Source: Morinoia aosen (taxonomy: Eukaryota; Arthropoda; Malacostraca; Amphipoda; Talitridae). From it: a DNA stretch of 64,000 nucleotides. This document shows positions 50,001 through 61,396 of the stretch, piece by piece. Within the stretch, counting starts at the first letter, position 1. Each line of letters begins with the position of its first letter. The translations under genes and the position numbers were made by a program. Below the pieces are notes generated by a model that did no database searches, was not told the DNA's origin, and worked only from the letters and a program-made list of their open reading frames with translations. The DNA lies in the NCBI GenBank assembly GCA_030386875.1, contig CM059563.1, forward strand, positions 49,541,602-49,605,601, read 5' to 3'.

Positions 50001-53000
50001 TTGTTTCAGTCAAAGAAATTAGGAAACGCTGATGTGAACACTAAAAATTTGCATAGTTAATCGTCCATGGGAAGGAGGGTTGATTGAAACTTTGCCCACT
50101 TTGGTTTTAGTCACAAATAGTTGAAATATAGAACAAATTATTTGCTCTCTAGTAAAATTTATACTCATAGGGCACCCAACATTGGTCGCCCTCTTTAGGA
50201 ATTTCAAAATTTTTCACAACAGATTAATTGTGAACTCAATTTTTTTCAGTTCACGATTTTCCTACGCCCCTGCACTCTAGAACCGTACATTTTTGCAACT
50301 GCTTGAGTGGCATAAACTAGAAAAGAGCTCGTATTCATTTGTTTAAAAGTTTGCACTTTGTACCTACAGATAAAATTACTAACAAATATATGAGTTACAA
50401 ACATAAAACTTAGAATTTCAACAGCGTATCCACCTAATTATGACAAATTGAGCTGAAGGCTAAAACACTTTATTTGCTCAGCCTACCCAAGTGATTAGCT
50501 TTAAAACAGCGTACAACACAAAAGCGGGGCTAAGATACACAAAGGTAAAGAGGAAGTTAAAATTGTCACTAAAAAAACATAGTTAAATCTAACGAGTTTT
50601 CCAATAAACACAAAGTCTATCCGCCAAGCCACACCCACACCTTCCAGTTGAGTCCGACCTAAAGGTTACGGAGTCCGCAGATGTCTTTTCTTTGTACGAT
50701 CGGGTTTGCTCGAGTGGAAGAGAAAAAAGAGTTTACATATCTATATACACACTCACAACTAAATTAAATGTCCCACAACTTTGACCTTAATGTCACCAAC
50801 AAAGAAAAAGAATGGCTCTTTCTGGCACTGGCGAAAAAAATAAAAACATTTTTTACGGGGGAAGCGAGGTTCATTGATCTCAGGTGATCTCACTGTCGAA
50901 CTCTTCACTTCACTGAACAGTTTCGTACACCTTAAAGGTTGACCACATGCGTTTCGACGTTACTTAAGTTTCTGAAATGATACACTGAGTGAGAGCAAGT
51001 GTTTCAAGTTTTTTCACACTCGCGGGCACTGCAGCTCATAAGAGAGTGAGTGCAGGTTTGGAGGACACGGGAATTGATTGCAAAAGAAACATGTCCACGA
51101 GCTAACAAGGAAGCTGTTTTGGCGTTGAATGCTCGAACTAACTAGGAGGAATTTACGCGGCTCCAAATACATGAAATGGAAGTTACGTATAACCTATGGA
51201 ATAATATTCTCCGACATCCTATCGATTGCAAATAGGTTTGATTTTGTCCAATTTTTTACTTCAGCAGCATCATAAGATAAGAATTCATTGGAAATAAAAA
51301 ATTTCCTCAAACAAGCGCAGCCAAGCCGGTACTTCGAGGCCCCCTTAGTGTAGTTCATGTATCGTGATTTCTAGACCGACACTGACTACCAGATGTATTT
51401 TCGAGAGATACGAGACGAACTTCAAAGGCTAAAATGGGTTTGCTGACTTTTAGCAAAAAGCGATAACGCAAAAGCAACACTTCGATTTCACAGATGTAAA
51501 ATTGTTAGAATTTCAACTAAGAATATGAACACTCATCGCTACAGCGCTCTCTAGGCTCACAAAACTAACTTAGAGACTTTTTTATGAAATTCTGAACACC
51601 TAAAGATCTCAATAATTCCTAGATGCAGAATTCGAGTTCAGTTAGCTTAGAACAGCAGTAACAACATTGGCACTAAGACATGATTAAGCTGTCCAACGCA
51701 ACCAGTTGATAATACCTTGAAGCGGATCGCTTGCAATGAGAAAGCTTACGAACGAAGACGTGGTGAACCCTTGAAAGAGCTTAAAATAATAGCATTCATG
51801 CAGTACTAAACATCATAACAACCACTGAACCATCCAACGTTCAGTAAGCTATTTTCGACATATTTATATTTCGTAAAAATCTTGCGAGTCATTACGCAAT
51901 ATCGAGGTTTTCAAAATGGAATAAAAATGAATAGTTAGTTATAATACTTTCAAGCTTTAATAGCGTAAGCTAAAGTGAGCATGATCGAAGAAAGGATTCC
52001 ATACGAAAGTAATGAGGGTAAAAATCGTGATGAGTGGCTCTGAGGAAATTGTTTCAAGTCAGGAAAGTGCGGCAGTCCTCCGAGCTGCAGTCCTCAGCTC
52101 TAATGGAGATGAATTCCCAGTAAGAGGATCATCGTGAGCCTCCGTCGCACAATAGATCCTTCTTTCACACTCTATTTACGTGTAAAAAGCCTCAAGTTTT
52201 TCTAATAATTATTTTTCGCACAGAAGTATCGCTATGCAATCTCGGCTGGACATCAGGAGTTTTTTCTTAGCAGGATGACGAGCTCTGAGAAGCTCATTAT
52301 AGACGGGCAGCCTGGCATAAAGAAATTCGATGCTCTGTTTACTTGCGCAGCTTTGTAGAGGATCAGCCGCTTCGTCATCGCGCTTATTAAACCAGCTCTG
52401 ATTACTCTAACTAAAAACGAAGGAAAGAAAACGCATCACTACCATATGTCCTCCAGCATGGTAGAACACATCCATTAAACTGTACACCAAACGAGTCTCA
52501 ATCACCGATAAAAATCCAAAACGTATCAAAGCCAATGCAGTGACTCGACACGGCACCATTGGCGGTCCTTTGTCACTCAATTCATAAAGAAAGAAAAAAA
52601 ACATTAGAATAAATCTGAGCTTTGAAGCCCCGCGATGAACATCAGAGGCAACGGTCTCCAGGGAGCTTCAAGCCGGAAAGTACCACGTACGGACATCTTC
52701 AACTCGTAGCAGCAACGAAGAACTTCGAGCAAAGGCGACTGAACTGCAAACCTGCTACGCCCTTTCGATCCACAATTTGATAACTTCGCACGTTTTCAGG
52801 CAGAATTTCTTAGCGCGGCAGAGGCGCAGTTATCGTTTTCACGTCAAATTTTACGATCACAACGTATCAGCCGTAGCAATAAAGCGCCCACTCACGTAGC
52901 AACTCGTGAGATTCTGACCTATGCGAGAGTGAAAATGGCTCTTACCCAATGATACCCAGTACACAATTCGTAAACATAATTTCACATGCTACAAAATTTA

Positions 53001-54055
53001 CAAGCATCGGATTAAACGATAAATTTCGTAAATTTATGAATTCGCGGAAGAAATATTAACTAAACCATCAAATTACATTTCCAAAAACGAGAATTAAACT
53101 GCATACGTTGCTTTGAGGACTTAGACTCACGGATTAGATAAGAAATACTGTAGGGTTAGTTACCGAGAACATCGCGGCAGCGTAAAGAAAAAGAACAAGT
53201 CCAAATAGAATGGCAAGCTGAGAAGGCAACTAAATTCAGAAGATGAATCATAATCATTGACTCACAACAAAGCATCGCTAATTAGATATGCCTTTCGAGG
53301 TCAGCAGAACTCGTAGATATAACTAAAAAGTTAACGTTTTCATTTCGCTCTCGAAGAGGGTACGACTATTGTTTGCAACGAGCGAATGTAATGCATGTTT
53401 CGTTGTAAAGCGAAAATTTCAAAGGAAGGAGAGCTTTTCAGCTAACTTCAAGTGTTGTGTCCGAGGCGGTGAGAATACGGAAAATTGTTAAACCGTCCAT
53501 GAAATCGAAATACTATCAAATTTGCCATTCATACATCGATAGATTTTTCTAACCAACATAGTTTCATCGAGCTTTACTTCCCTAGACAGATATTTGCCCA
53601 GATTCAAGAAAACAACACAAAATTACGTCAACACAAAATTTAGAGACATCTCGCACAAAGGAAACAACGAGCAAGATAGATAAATCGCATACTGAATCAG
53701 AGATCTATGCATCTTATATCAGCACTGAAATAACGAAACACTTTTAGAAAAAATTTCGTGGCGTTTGGAATCTCTCGAGAAAGGAAGGACAGAAAAGATC
53801 CGGGTCGCGGCGCAGCGCACGGCAGGCAGAAAGGAGGTAACGACCCCAGAAGAGAGCCCCGCTCGAGCCAGCGTGTCCCCGCAACGGACTTTTAGGATCA
53901 ATTAAATCACAGCGAATGGAGGGAGTCTCGCATCCTCACAAGTTTCGGAAATGGTTCAAGTAAGGAACATCATTAGTTGTCCCACAAAGACAATAAAAGA
54001 TGAATTAAATCCTACAAAGCAGGAACGAACAGCAAAATGTCTTCGAAAATTTTGT
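44073..54055. other. 10-kb non-coding stretch
   Basis: The longest stretch without a recognised repeat or gene. A moderately GC-rich segment at 48.06-48.34 kb has open frames on both strands (92 codons plus, 85 codons minus). It includes the short direct repeat TGGACTCCTGGACTCCTGGAGTC-like at about 48150, but no domain is recognised. Simple AT runs occur near 45066 and ATT runs near 48905-48950. GC-richer patches lie at 49.6-49.7 kb and 53.77-53.90 kb. No splice-supported exon was found. Confidence 0.3.
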
Positions 54056-54415
54056 CAGATTATACCATCAGTTAGCTTAAGCCTCCCTAGCCACAAGAAA
54101 TGGATTTTTTAAGAGAGAAAGGAGGAAGGCACCATTTCGTATGGAGATAAGGGAACGCGGACCCTATACAGAAGGGACATAGAAACAGTAAGATCAGAAA
54201 GACGTTCATGAAACAAGATAAAAGTTGGAGAAGAAAGTAGTAGATGCTGGAAAATAGGACAGCAGTGAGCCGAAAAAGATGGTCCTTAACACAACAAAAA
54301 ACCTATTCTATTTCAACAACAGGGAGGCCTAGCTAACCTTTAGCTCGGGACCTGACTTATACTCCTTGGCAGCACTAATTCCCATAGATACAATAGTTGT
54401 ATTTCCCTGAGGGAA
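54056..54415 (+). mobile_element. SINE-like repeat, copy 13 (full length)
   Basis: Begins CAGATTATACCATCAGTTAG and runs to the end. The second 3' palindrome has changed from CCCCCTGAGGGG to TTTCCCTGAGGGAAA, so it stays self-complementary with changes on both arms (the last A's may be flank). The flanks GAAAATTTTGTC and GAAAACTTTTAG may be a decayed duplication. Confidence 0.88.
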
Positions 54416-55331
54416 AACTTTTAGGACTTCTCAACGGCACTTTGTGAGAGCTATAGCAATTAAAATGTTTGAATTTAAATATACGTTCAAATCCTGGATG
54501 TTGAAAACACCATGCCTCCTGACGAAAGCTCACAGAAGAAATTCCGTTTTAACTATAGGATCGCTGTTCAGCCCATGGGCAAGTTTCAAGGCAGCGATAT
54601 CGAGACCACGCTTCAGGAGTTCCGGTATTGAGCACCCGACACACGCAGTAAACGCAGTGGGAAGCATACCAGGAAGAGCGTTACGATTCAATGTTATTAT
54701 TATTGAATAAATTACACAGATATTCAACTGCGGAATGAATACATTAACATTTTGATCCCTTGACAGCGATGCAGACACCAGAAAATAGAAATTTAGTGTG
54801 AAAACGACCGCATTAATCACAGCATTTGTTCGTCCAAATAAACAAGGAAAAAGACTAAATAATGTTTAAAATATTTCCTTTTCACACATAATCTCCCATA
54901 AAAACTACCGCATGAAACATGTGCCCCAGATGTACCAAAGAATCAATACATAAAGGGAAGACCCTCAGACACGCAGGAAATGGATTACGACATGTTTTCA
55001 AAGGTGTACCCCAGAAGCACTGGCTACAGGCGCCGCGTTCATTAGACAAGCTAATACATATGGGATAAGTTAATACTAAACAGTCATTTAATTAGAATTA
55101 GCTAATACACATTAGTTAACTTAGTTAATTAGCTAATACACATTAGTTAAATTAGGTAATCAGGTTATACACAGTTAGTTAAAATAGAAGGCCAGTAGAC
55201 ACGCGCGGTCGCACTGGAGTTAGAACGCGAGGCTGCGGCGGAATCACGTTTCTCTGTGAACTCTTGAGAATTATATGTTCATTTCCGGCAGCGATTGAGC
55301 GATTATTTCCATATATATTTGTTCCCTGTAG
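54416..55331. other. Non-coding stretch with an AT-rich tandem repeat
   Basis: Contains the TTAGCTAATACACATTAG repeat at about 55080-55185 (listed separately). No gene was supported. Overlapping frames at 54.44-54.82 kb on both strands are of chance length. Confidence 0.3.
55080..55185. repeat. Imperfect AT-rich tandem repeat, unit about 30 bp
   Basis: TTAGCTAATACACATTAGTT occurs at about 55109 and 55131, with related partial units on both sides (GATAAGTTAATAC, GGTAATCAGGTTATACACAGTTAGTT). Slippage in AT-rich DNA is the simplest cause. Confidence 0.8.
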
Positions 55332-55507
55332 CATTCATTTTGCGTAACGTTCATTTTCTGCAGCGTTCATTCCTAGTAACGTTAATTTCTTGCAGCGTTT
55401 ATCACGAGTAACGGTTATTTTCTTCAGAGTTCATTTAGCGTATCGTACGTTTCCTGTAAAGTTCATTTTATGTGACGCACATATCCTGCACCGTTTATTT
55501 TGCATGC
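55332..55507. repeat. 16-bp phased tandem array, 11 units, 32-bp alternation
   Basis: Eleven consecutive 16-base units keep perfect phase with no indels. Most of the first five begin CGTT or a one-base variant. Units tend to alternate between two endings, about CTGCAG (55348, 55380, 55412) and about AGTAA/CGTAA (55332, 55364, 55396), which makes a 32-bp higher-order unit. The later units (55428 onward) are more diverged but keep the spacing. Example units are CGTTCATTTTCTGCAG and CGTTCATTCCTAGTAA. No function was recognised. Confidence 0.85.
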
Positions 55508-56440
55508 TATTTCTTGCAGCGCGTGTTTTCAGCAGAAATTACTTCCCATCAATCATAGATCCCTTACGTTTCCTTGTCTATAACTGTCTCACAACTCTTA
55601 GCTTTGAAACGTTGATTCCGTACAACGCTCCTTCGACCCAAAGGAAACAAACTAACATGAGGAAGGATGCAATTTTTCTCATAAGACTCTGCTTAATTTT
55701 AAATACGCAGCATGCAAATGGAAAAATGTATATAAATGTTTTAAAGGAAAGAAAAAAATAACTATAACTTTTTGATTACAGCATACGGTGGACCCTGGAT
55801 TTCTCGAGTGCGTTTTCCCATGCAACTAGAAACTAAAAGCAAAGTTATATATGGACCTAACACTGAAAAGTTAAAACTTGAGCTGATAGAAATGTCATAA
55901 AAAAGAGACCTGTTTATCTCAACAACATTGCACAAGCGCAGGCTCCTTACCGTTGATGCCCCTAAATAACATCGAATTTCTCTCTTCCTCACGTCATCTC
56001 CAGATTTGAAGCACCAGACATCAGTGACATCACAAAGCGCCACGCACGAGCAACAAGTTGGTTAAGAAATGAACTACCTCTCTCCCGACAGGGCACAGAA
56101 TCGTCCTCCGAAAGAGCGCCCCGACTTTCACCACGTGTACCTTACCTGCACGAGAGTGTGCCCGAGACGACTGTTGCAGATGAGCGCAAATCTTTGAGAT
56201 AAATGATAAGCAATACTAAAAGACGAGTGGTGTGTGAGTGATAACGGCCAATAACTTACATGATCATTCGTACCCGGATATTAGTAATCATCTCCCTGTC
56301 TGAAATGCTCGCTCGAGTGCAGTGCATAAAGCGACTCAGAATACTATCACAAACAGCTAATTTCAATTTTGGAACCCGAATTACATTCAACACAATAGCG
56401 AAGAAAAGTAGATCCATGTTTTTTCTGTTATCACATTATA
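55508..56440. other. Non-coding stretch with two orphan splice-donor-like sites
   Basis: The minus strand has CTCGTGCAG followed by GTAAGG at about 56142-56147, and GCATCAACG followed by GTAAGG at about 55948-55953. The second closes a frame starting with Met at 56043. Either could be a 5' exon of the minus-strand gene, but the first has no upstream Met and the second ends in phase 0, which does not join the exon at 11731 directly. Confidence 0.2.
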
Positions 56441-56801
56441 TTAGATAAGTTAGCTTAAGCCTTCCTGATAACGATAAACGTGTTCCCAAGAGACTAAAAG
56501 AGAAGTCACGTTTCCATTTTTTCAGGAACGGGGAATCTATGCAAAAGGTGCACCCCCACACTCGGCGCATAGAAACAGCAAGATTAAAATCAGTTCATAA
56601 AAGAAGATGAAAGTTAAAGAAGAAAGGAACAGGTGATGAAAACCAAGATGGCAGTGAGCGGGGAAAAAAAGCCCGTTACAATTAAAAACTCTACTTTTTC
56701 ATTGGAAGTAAGGCCAACATAATCTTCAGTTTGGGACCTCACATCTTCCCTCCGGGATCGCTAATTCCTACAGGTACCAAGTTGCATCTCCTTGAGGTGG
56801 G
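56441..56801 (+). mobile_element. SINE-like repeat, copy 14 (diverged)
   Basis: Begins TTAGATAAGTTAGCTTAAGCCTTCC, and includes GTGCACCCCCACACTCGGCGCATAGAAACAG and GGAAGTAAGGCCAAC. It ends CTAATTCCTACAGGTACCAAGTTGCATCTCCTTGAGGTGG, a diverged form of the terminal palindromes. No duplication was found. Confidence 0.78.
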
Positions 56802-58434
56802 TTTATCAGGACTCTATATAATCGATAAAAAAATGAAACTGAATGCATCAAGCCATAATTACGACTATCGACATTTCAGAGATCATCATCTCGGTAACAG
56901 GAAAAATCTCTCAGCGCGTCTCCAGCTTTTTTAATCAGCTTTGCACAGACGTAAAAAATACCCTCCCGAAACAAACCACACTTTATCCACAACATCACTG
57001 AATAAAAATGTTCATTTAACAAGGGAAAAGTTCCAGGTATCCTTCACACAAAAATGATTCACTTTGATTCACACGTTGTGATTGCGGTTAGCGCGCGAAA
57101 TGACTTGAGATTGGAGTGCATGTCATTTCACTCTCATTCACGGCATTGGGCGTCTATTAGCTACTTGTAATTTTCTTCTACAAGGAGCACATTCCTTACG
57201 AGCGCCTAACTGCACGCATGGAATACATTCTACACATTTACGCAGTATTAACGTTAGCAACAATAACCCAAAAGGGTAACTTTTGACTTGGTATTATAAT
57301 ACGTGGAAATAGTTTCTCTGCACCCTAACAGTCAGAAATAAAAAAGCTGTTGTTACTCGTACAGGAAAAATACAACGTAAAAGGTGACGACGAAAGTCGG
57401 ATCCGAGAAACTTAAACAGAGAGAGTACTAGCAGTTCACGTTGAAATGACGAAATGGGATATCCTCCATTTCGACACAAGAAGTTCTGTCATAGCAAGCA
57501 ATATCGCTCACTACGATAACACTTTGAAAGGACGGGGAACGCTCTAGCAGTTGAGAAGCTCGCTCTGACCTGCCTCGCAATTGAAGTCACAACTTCATAT
57601 AAAACAAAAAGTTTTTTAAAACTAAACTGTCACCTGTCTTACTCCAAGGAAACACATCGGAACAGAAATGAAACGAACTCGTCTTGAAGGAATTACGGTC
57701 ACTAGAATGCGTACGTCTCTAAAATATCCATTCACACGATGGCCTCTGGAGACGGGAAGGATCAGTGGCAGAAGGGCGGCGAAAGTCAGAGGTCGTCGCA
57801 TCAAAAGGTGATCAACCGAGGCAACCGCCTCCGAGTAGGAAGTAACAAATTGAGGGCTAAAAAAGAGCCATTGCCTGAACGTTACGAACCAGTCTCGTGA
57901 ACGATAAGGAGCCAAGGTGTCGCACCAGGAATTCTTGAAATGACAAAAGAATCAGGGAAAGCGATCTTGCTCTGTCGAATACAACCTTGACAACCAACTC
58001 AGACTGCGAGCATTGTTGGAACAATATATGCAACCATTAAGTTGTGAGATTTCGCAAGAAACAAACGAAAAAGCGATAAATTGATTTTGTAACGCAACCA
58101 GGAAATTAACAATCTATGCTACCTTAAAAGAACCTATTAAATAGTGGGTTGTGCCACACCTGCAAAAAACTCAAATATTCAAAACTCAAAAAAAAAAAAT
58201 ACTGAAAGTGTCATAACTTGAAGTTCATCCCGAAGAAGTAAGTTCATCCTCAAATTCATCCTACAATCAAAAGCATCACTGTACACACTACACAGCCTGA
58301 TCAAAATTATTCAGTCAGACATTTTTGGACAAGCACTGTTAAAATAATTTCAATCAATTCTATATAGGGCCAAAATATTCGCAAATTTAGTGAAGAGAGA
58401 ATCAGGCGACCAATGACCCATTTAAGATGAGATA
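56802..58434. other. Non-coding stretch without recognised features
   Basis: AT-rich apart from 57.7-57.9 kb, where a 97-codon minus-strand frame (57622-57915) has no recognisable domain. No repeat or RNA gene was seen. Confidence 0.3.
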
Positions 58435-58802
58435 AGTTAGTTTAAAGCCTCTCTAACTACAACTAAGTCGTTCGAAAGAGGAAGAATGAAGGCACCATTT
58501 ACTATGGAGTTGGGGGAACACGGAATCTGCGTATAAGGTGTTTTTTCTACAAAAGATCTCCTGCGCATATAAACAGGATGTTGAGGAAGAAGGCTACGAA
58601 ATTAGATAGAAGTCATGAATAAAGTTTGAAACGCTGAAAAGCAGGGCATCCGGGAATCGAAAAAAGATGGTCCTTAACTAAACCAAAAAAAAAAATTTTA
58701 TTCAAACAAAAAAAAAGACCTACCGTTTTTCAGCTCAGGACCTCACGTTTCCCCCCTGGGGGCGTTAATTTCCACAAAAAATAGTTGCACCACCCTGAGG
58801 GG
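58435..58802 (+). mobile_element. SINE-like repeat, copy 15
   Basis: Begins AGATGAGATAAGTTAGTTTAAAGCC and includes the ACAAAAGATCTCCTGCGCATATAAACAG mid-segment of the longer subfamily. It ends ATAGTTGCACCACCCTGAGGGG with the last palindrome intact. CAATGAC is present on both flanks (about 58411 and 58806), a weak candidate for a decayed duplication. Confidence 0.85.
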
Positions 58803-59114
58803 AATCAATGACACAGAGACCCAACAAAAGGACAACCGTGTAAACTGACCTACACAAACCTCCTCATAACGCAGCTCCCATTTGAGACGGGAGTCACAAA
58901 GGATGATCGATCGGCCGATTGCTACAGTCAGTTAAGGGTTGGCGGATTGGCCTATTTCTGGCCAAGTTCCTCCAATTTTCGATTTTTTCAATAAAAAATG
59001 AAGCACACTTGTGTACTGCAGAGGGGAGTGGTCCACTACAGGTCGGCTTCGCTCTTTGACAGAAAGAGCGTGAATTTCAATATGGTCTTGCTTAAAATCT
59101 CAAAGCACTCGTAA
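58803..59114. other. Spacer between repeat elements
   Basis: About 310 bases with no recognised feature apart from a GC-richer patch (58.87-58.95 kb) containing GATCGATCGGCCGATTG, a short near-palindrome. Confidence 0.4.
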
Positions 59115-59526
59115 CAAGTTGACCGCAATTGGTGAAACTGAAGTTCTATGTTCAACTCGCATATAGTCAATTGTAGTATGCAATTTTGAAAATTAGCAAA
59201 CATTAATTGGGCAAAAAAGTTATCGGAAGGCTTCCTGATTTTAAGTAAAAAAGAGAGAACCAAAAACGCCGTATAAAACATTTAGTCGAATTAAAAACTA
59301 CAAGCAAAACAATAAAATAGAACGTTTCGAGCATTCGCTAATCTTCAGCAAAAACAAATTTACCTGAAAAACATCACTGGAAAAACATTAATTGGATCGT
59401 GCCTTTATTTAGTTTTTGATCAAGTTGATAGTTATGTAGATCGACTTGGTGACTACTGCTCCTCGGTCAGTAGCATTAAGAAAATTCCCTCCGCGTACAC
59501 CAGCGGTTCATGTCGCGATCAACGTA
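59115..59526 (-). mobile_element. piggyBac-type MITE, copy 6 (minus, split by an insertion)
   Basis: Left part 59115-59210 begins CAAGTTGACCGC and carries the GTGAAACTGAAGTTC word of the family. The right part continues from ATCGTGCCTTTATTTAG (59396) through GTGACTACTGCTCC to GTCGCGATCAACGTA, followed by TTGA (59527-59530), a one-base change from TTAA. A 172-bp foreign segment with its own duplication lies between. Confidence 0.8.
59211..59382 (-). mobile_element. Short insertion with Penelope/hammerhead-like motif
   Basis: This 172-bp segment interrupts a MITE and is bounded by perfect 13-bp repeats AAACATTAATTGG (59198-59210, 59383-59395). On the minus strand, 59348 down to 59323, it reads CTGAAGA, then 13 bases with a possible AGC/GCT stem, then GAAACG. 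This matches the CUGANGA...GAAA core layout of the hammerhead ribozymes that recur in Penelope-like retroelements. The following bases are T-rich. The size suggests a truncated or non-autonomous copy. The boundaries are firm; the family is an inference from this motif alone. Confidence 0.55.
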
Positions 59527-59530
59527 TTGA

Positions 59531-60845
59531 CAAACGTAGCGGATGAAGCAGCAGCTTCGGACTCCTCAAATGGTATCCAATAATATCTGAAGTCCATTGA
59601 TGAAGAGTGTCATTCTAGCCGCATACTCGAATGAGCTTTCATGTAAGGCATTATCATATCAAGTTTGCTACGTACAACTCGCAGCAAAGGAAGAAAAACC
59701 CAGCTACGCCAAAACAACCAGATGTTTCCGCTAGGATCGCATTTTCCTCGAAGGAACAATGGAAAAACACTTTAGAAACGAACTACGCTAGAAAAACTCA
59801 TCCGCTGAGAACGAAGGGCGCACATAGGAACTAACTTCGTACTAACGGTGAGCACGGTACAAATAACAAGAAATCGTTTTTGCCTTGGTAGGTAAAGAGG
59901 ACTTGTGACAGGCGATTGTACTCATCACGATGCCAGGAATGACAAGTGTGTGTGTGTCCCCACTGATGAACCGCAAGGACCCTTAATTATACGCCGCAAA
60001 ATGAGCGAGGCTACGTCATGAAGGGAAAAGAAAAATCTTCGGTCCTGCATCTTACGCGGTATACTAATGGGAATCCTTGAACTTCACTTTGGATAGGGCT
60101 GAAAAATCGACACAAAGTACAAAGTTTCCCGTATTTTGAAGAATAAAATCAGCTCGTACAAAATATTAACCATGTCTGTTTTACCACCGTTTGAAAACAT
60201 TTACGTTACCAACAAAATGAAATGAAACGACAAGAAAAAGGATCCAAGTTACAGCTCGAAACCTGTACGTCCGTGGAAAAATATTTCCCCGTAGATATTC
60301 TCTTTCTATTAGCTGAAGGAACAAAAAAATCATAGCAACACCGAAAATTATTTCTGTGCTTTGGTATAGATGTGGAGAGTATATTCATGTACTGTGAAAC
60401 ACACTCTAGCGTCGACACTTCAGAGAGAATCCAAAGGAGTCTAAAACTTCTACTCCTTTTTAGTTGTACATTTTATGCATAATATTCTCTAATATTTTTT
60501 TTAAAATAAAAAATCAAGTATCATACAAACAAATATACAACAATAAACAGTAACTATGACCAAGATACTCGTGCAAATGGTCGACACTATTGTGTCCCCA
60601 AGCAAATATACCCAAGGAAGTTGGATATACCAGGCGAACAAGGAATCACCTCGAGAGAAGACAAATTCATCAGCATATATGCTTTTCAAATTGAATGCTC
60701 AACTCACACCATACTTACTTGCACAAAGGGTAAGCTTCAATTAAACTCTCAAAACGTACATCGAAACTGAAATAATTTGCGAAGTAGTTCATTCACGTCG
60801 AACCCAGGGACTCGAGCTCGGACATCATGTCTCGCCGAACGCAAC
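59531..60845. other. Non-coding stretch
   Basis: Contains a short GTGTGTGTGTGT run near 59948. No gene was supported; a frame at 60556-60744 and others are of chance length. Confidence 0.3.
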
Positions 60846-60848
60846 TTA

Positions 60849-61393
60849 GGGTAGCTGCACACCAAAAGACGGCAAGAGACAAAGCAAGCGAGAGAGAAAG
60901 ATGTTTGGCGAGATCTATCACACACCAAAAGATAGCCAGTTTGCTCCTAAATGTCATGGAGAGAGGTTTATAACAAAAATAAGCGGAACTAGCATGTGTT
61001 TGTAACGTTGAGTATCATTCATACTTTGTCCCATTGCTTTGAAACATGTTATCTGTCATTGTGCTTTGGATTTTTTGACTTCCAAAGGCACAGAACAGCA
61101 TAAACTTTGGATATAAGGAGTTCAGTCTTTGCTGGAGAAATTGTGTAGCACACCTCTCCCTTCGACATCTCGCCGCGCACTGCCAGACGCAGCGCTGCCA
61201 CTGCCAGAGGCTTCTCACTGGAGCTTTCAAGCGTGAAACCATCTTCAAGTCGCTTTCTCGCTGCAGCCAATCTTCAATCTTTCTCACTCGCTTGCTAGCT
61301 TGCTTGTGGTGTGCGCACTCCCATAGGAATACATGTATATCGATTCAAGCTTGCTCGCTTTCTCGCCTCAAATCTTTTGGTGTGCAGCTACCC
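60849..61393. mobile_element. PIF/Harbinger-type non-autonomous DNA transposon
   Basis: A 545-bp element with perfect 21-bp terminal inverted repeats (60849-60869 and 61373-61393) starting GGGTAGCTGCACACC. It is flanked on both sides by TTA (60846-60848, 61394-61396). A 3-bp TWA target and ends starting with G are typical of PIF/Harbinger. Subterminal AAGCAAGCGAGAGAG and GCAAGCGAGTGAGAAAG words repeat inside both ends and may be transposase-binding sites. The longest frames inside (90 and 73 codons, minus) show no DDE domain, so it would depend on a transposase elsewhere. The perfect ends suggest a fairly recent insertion. Confidence 0.85.
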
Positions 61394-61396
61394 TTA

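Noticed and set aside
55332-55507. CRISPR-like array
   Set aside because: Units are contiguous 16-mers with no spacers, in a eukaryotic context, and diverge steadily. It is a tandem repeat.
55762-56043. Minus-strand frame beginning MALCDVTDVWCF with a GCATCAACG/GTAAGG donor
   Set aside because: The donor is good, but the exon would end in phase 0 and cannot join the exon at 11731 without another exon. No family resemblance and no promoter signal.
56139-56220. Minus-strand CTCGTGCAG/GTAAGG donor as end of a 5' UTR exon
   Set aside because: The donor is excellent but isolated. There is no initiator or Met upstream, and single good donors are expected by chance in 50 kb.
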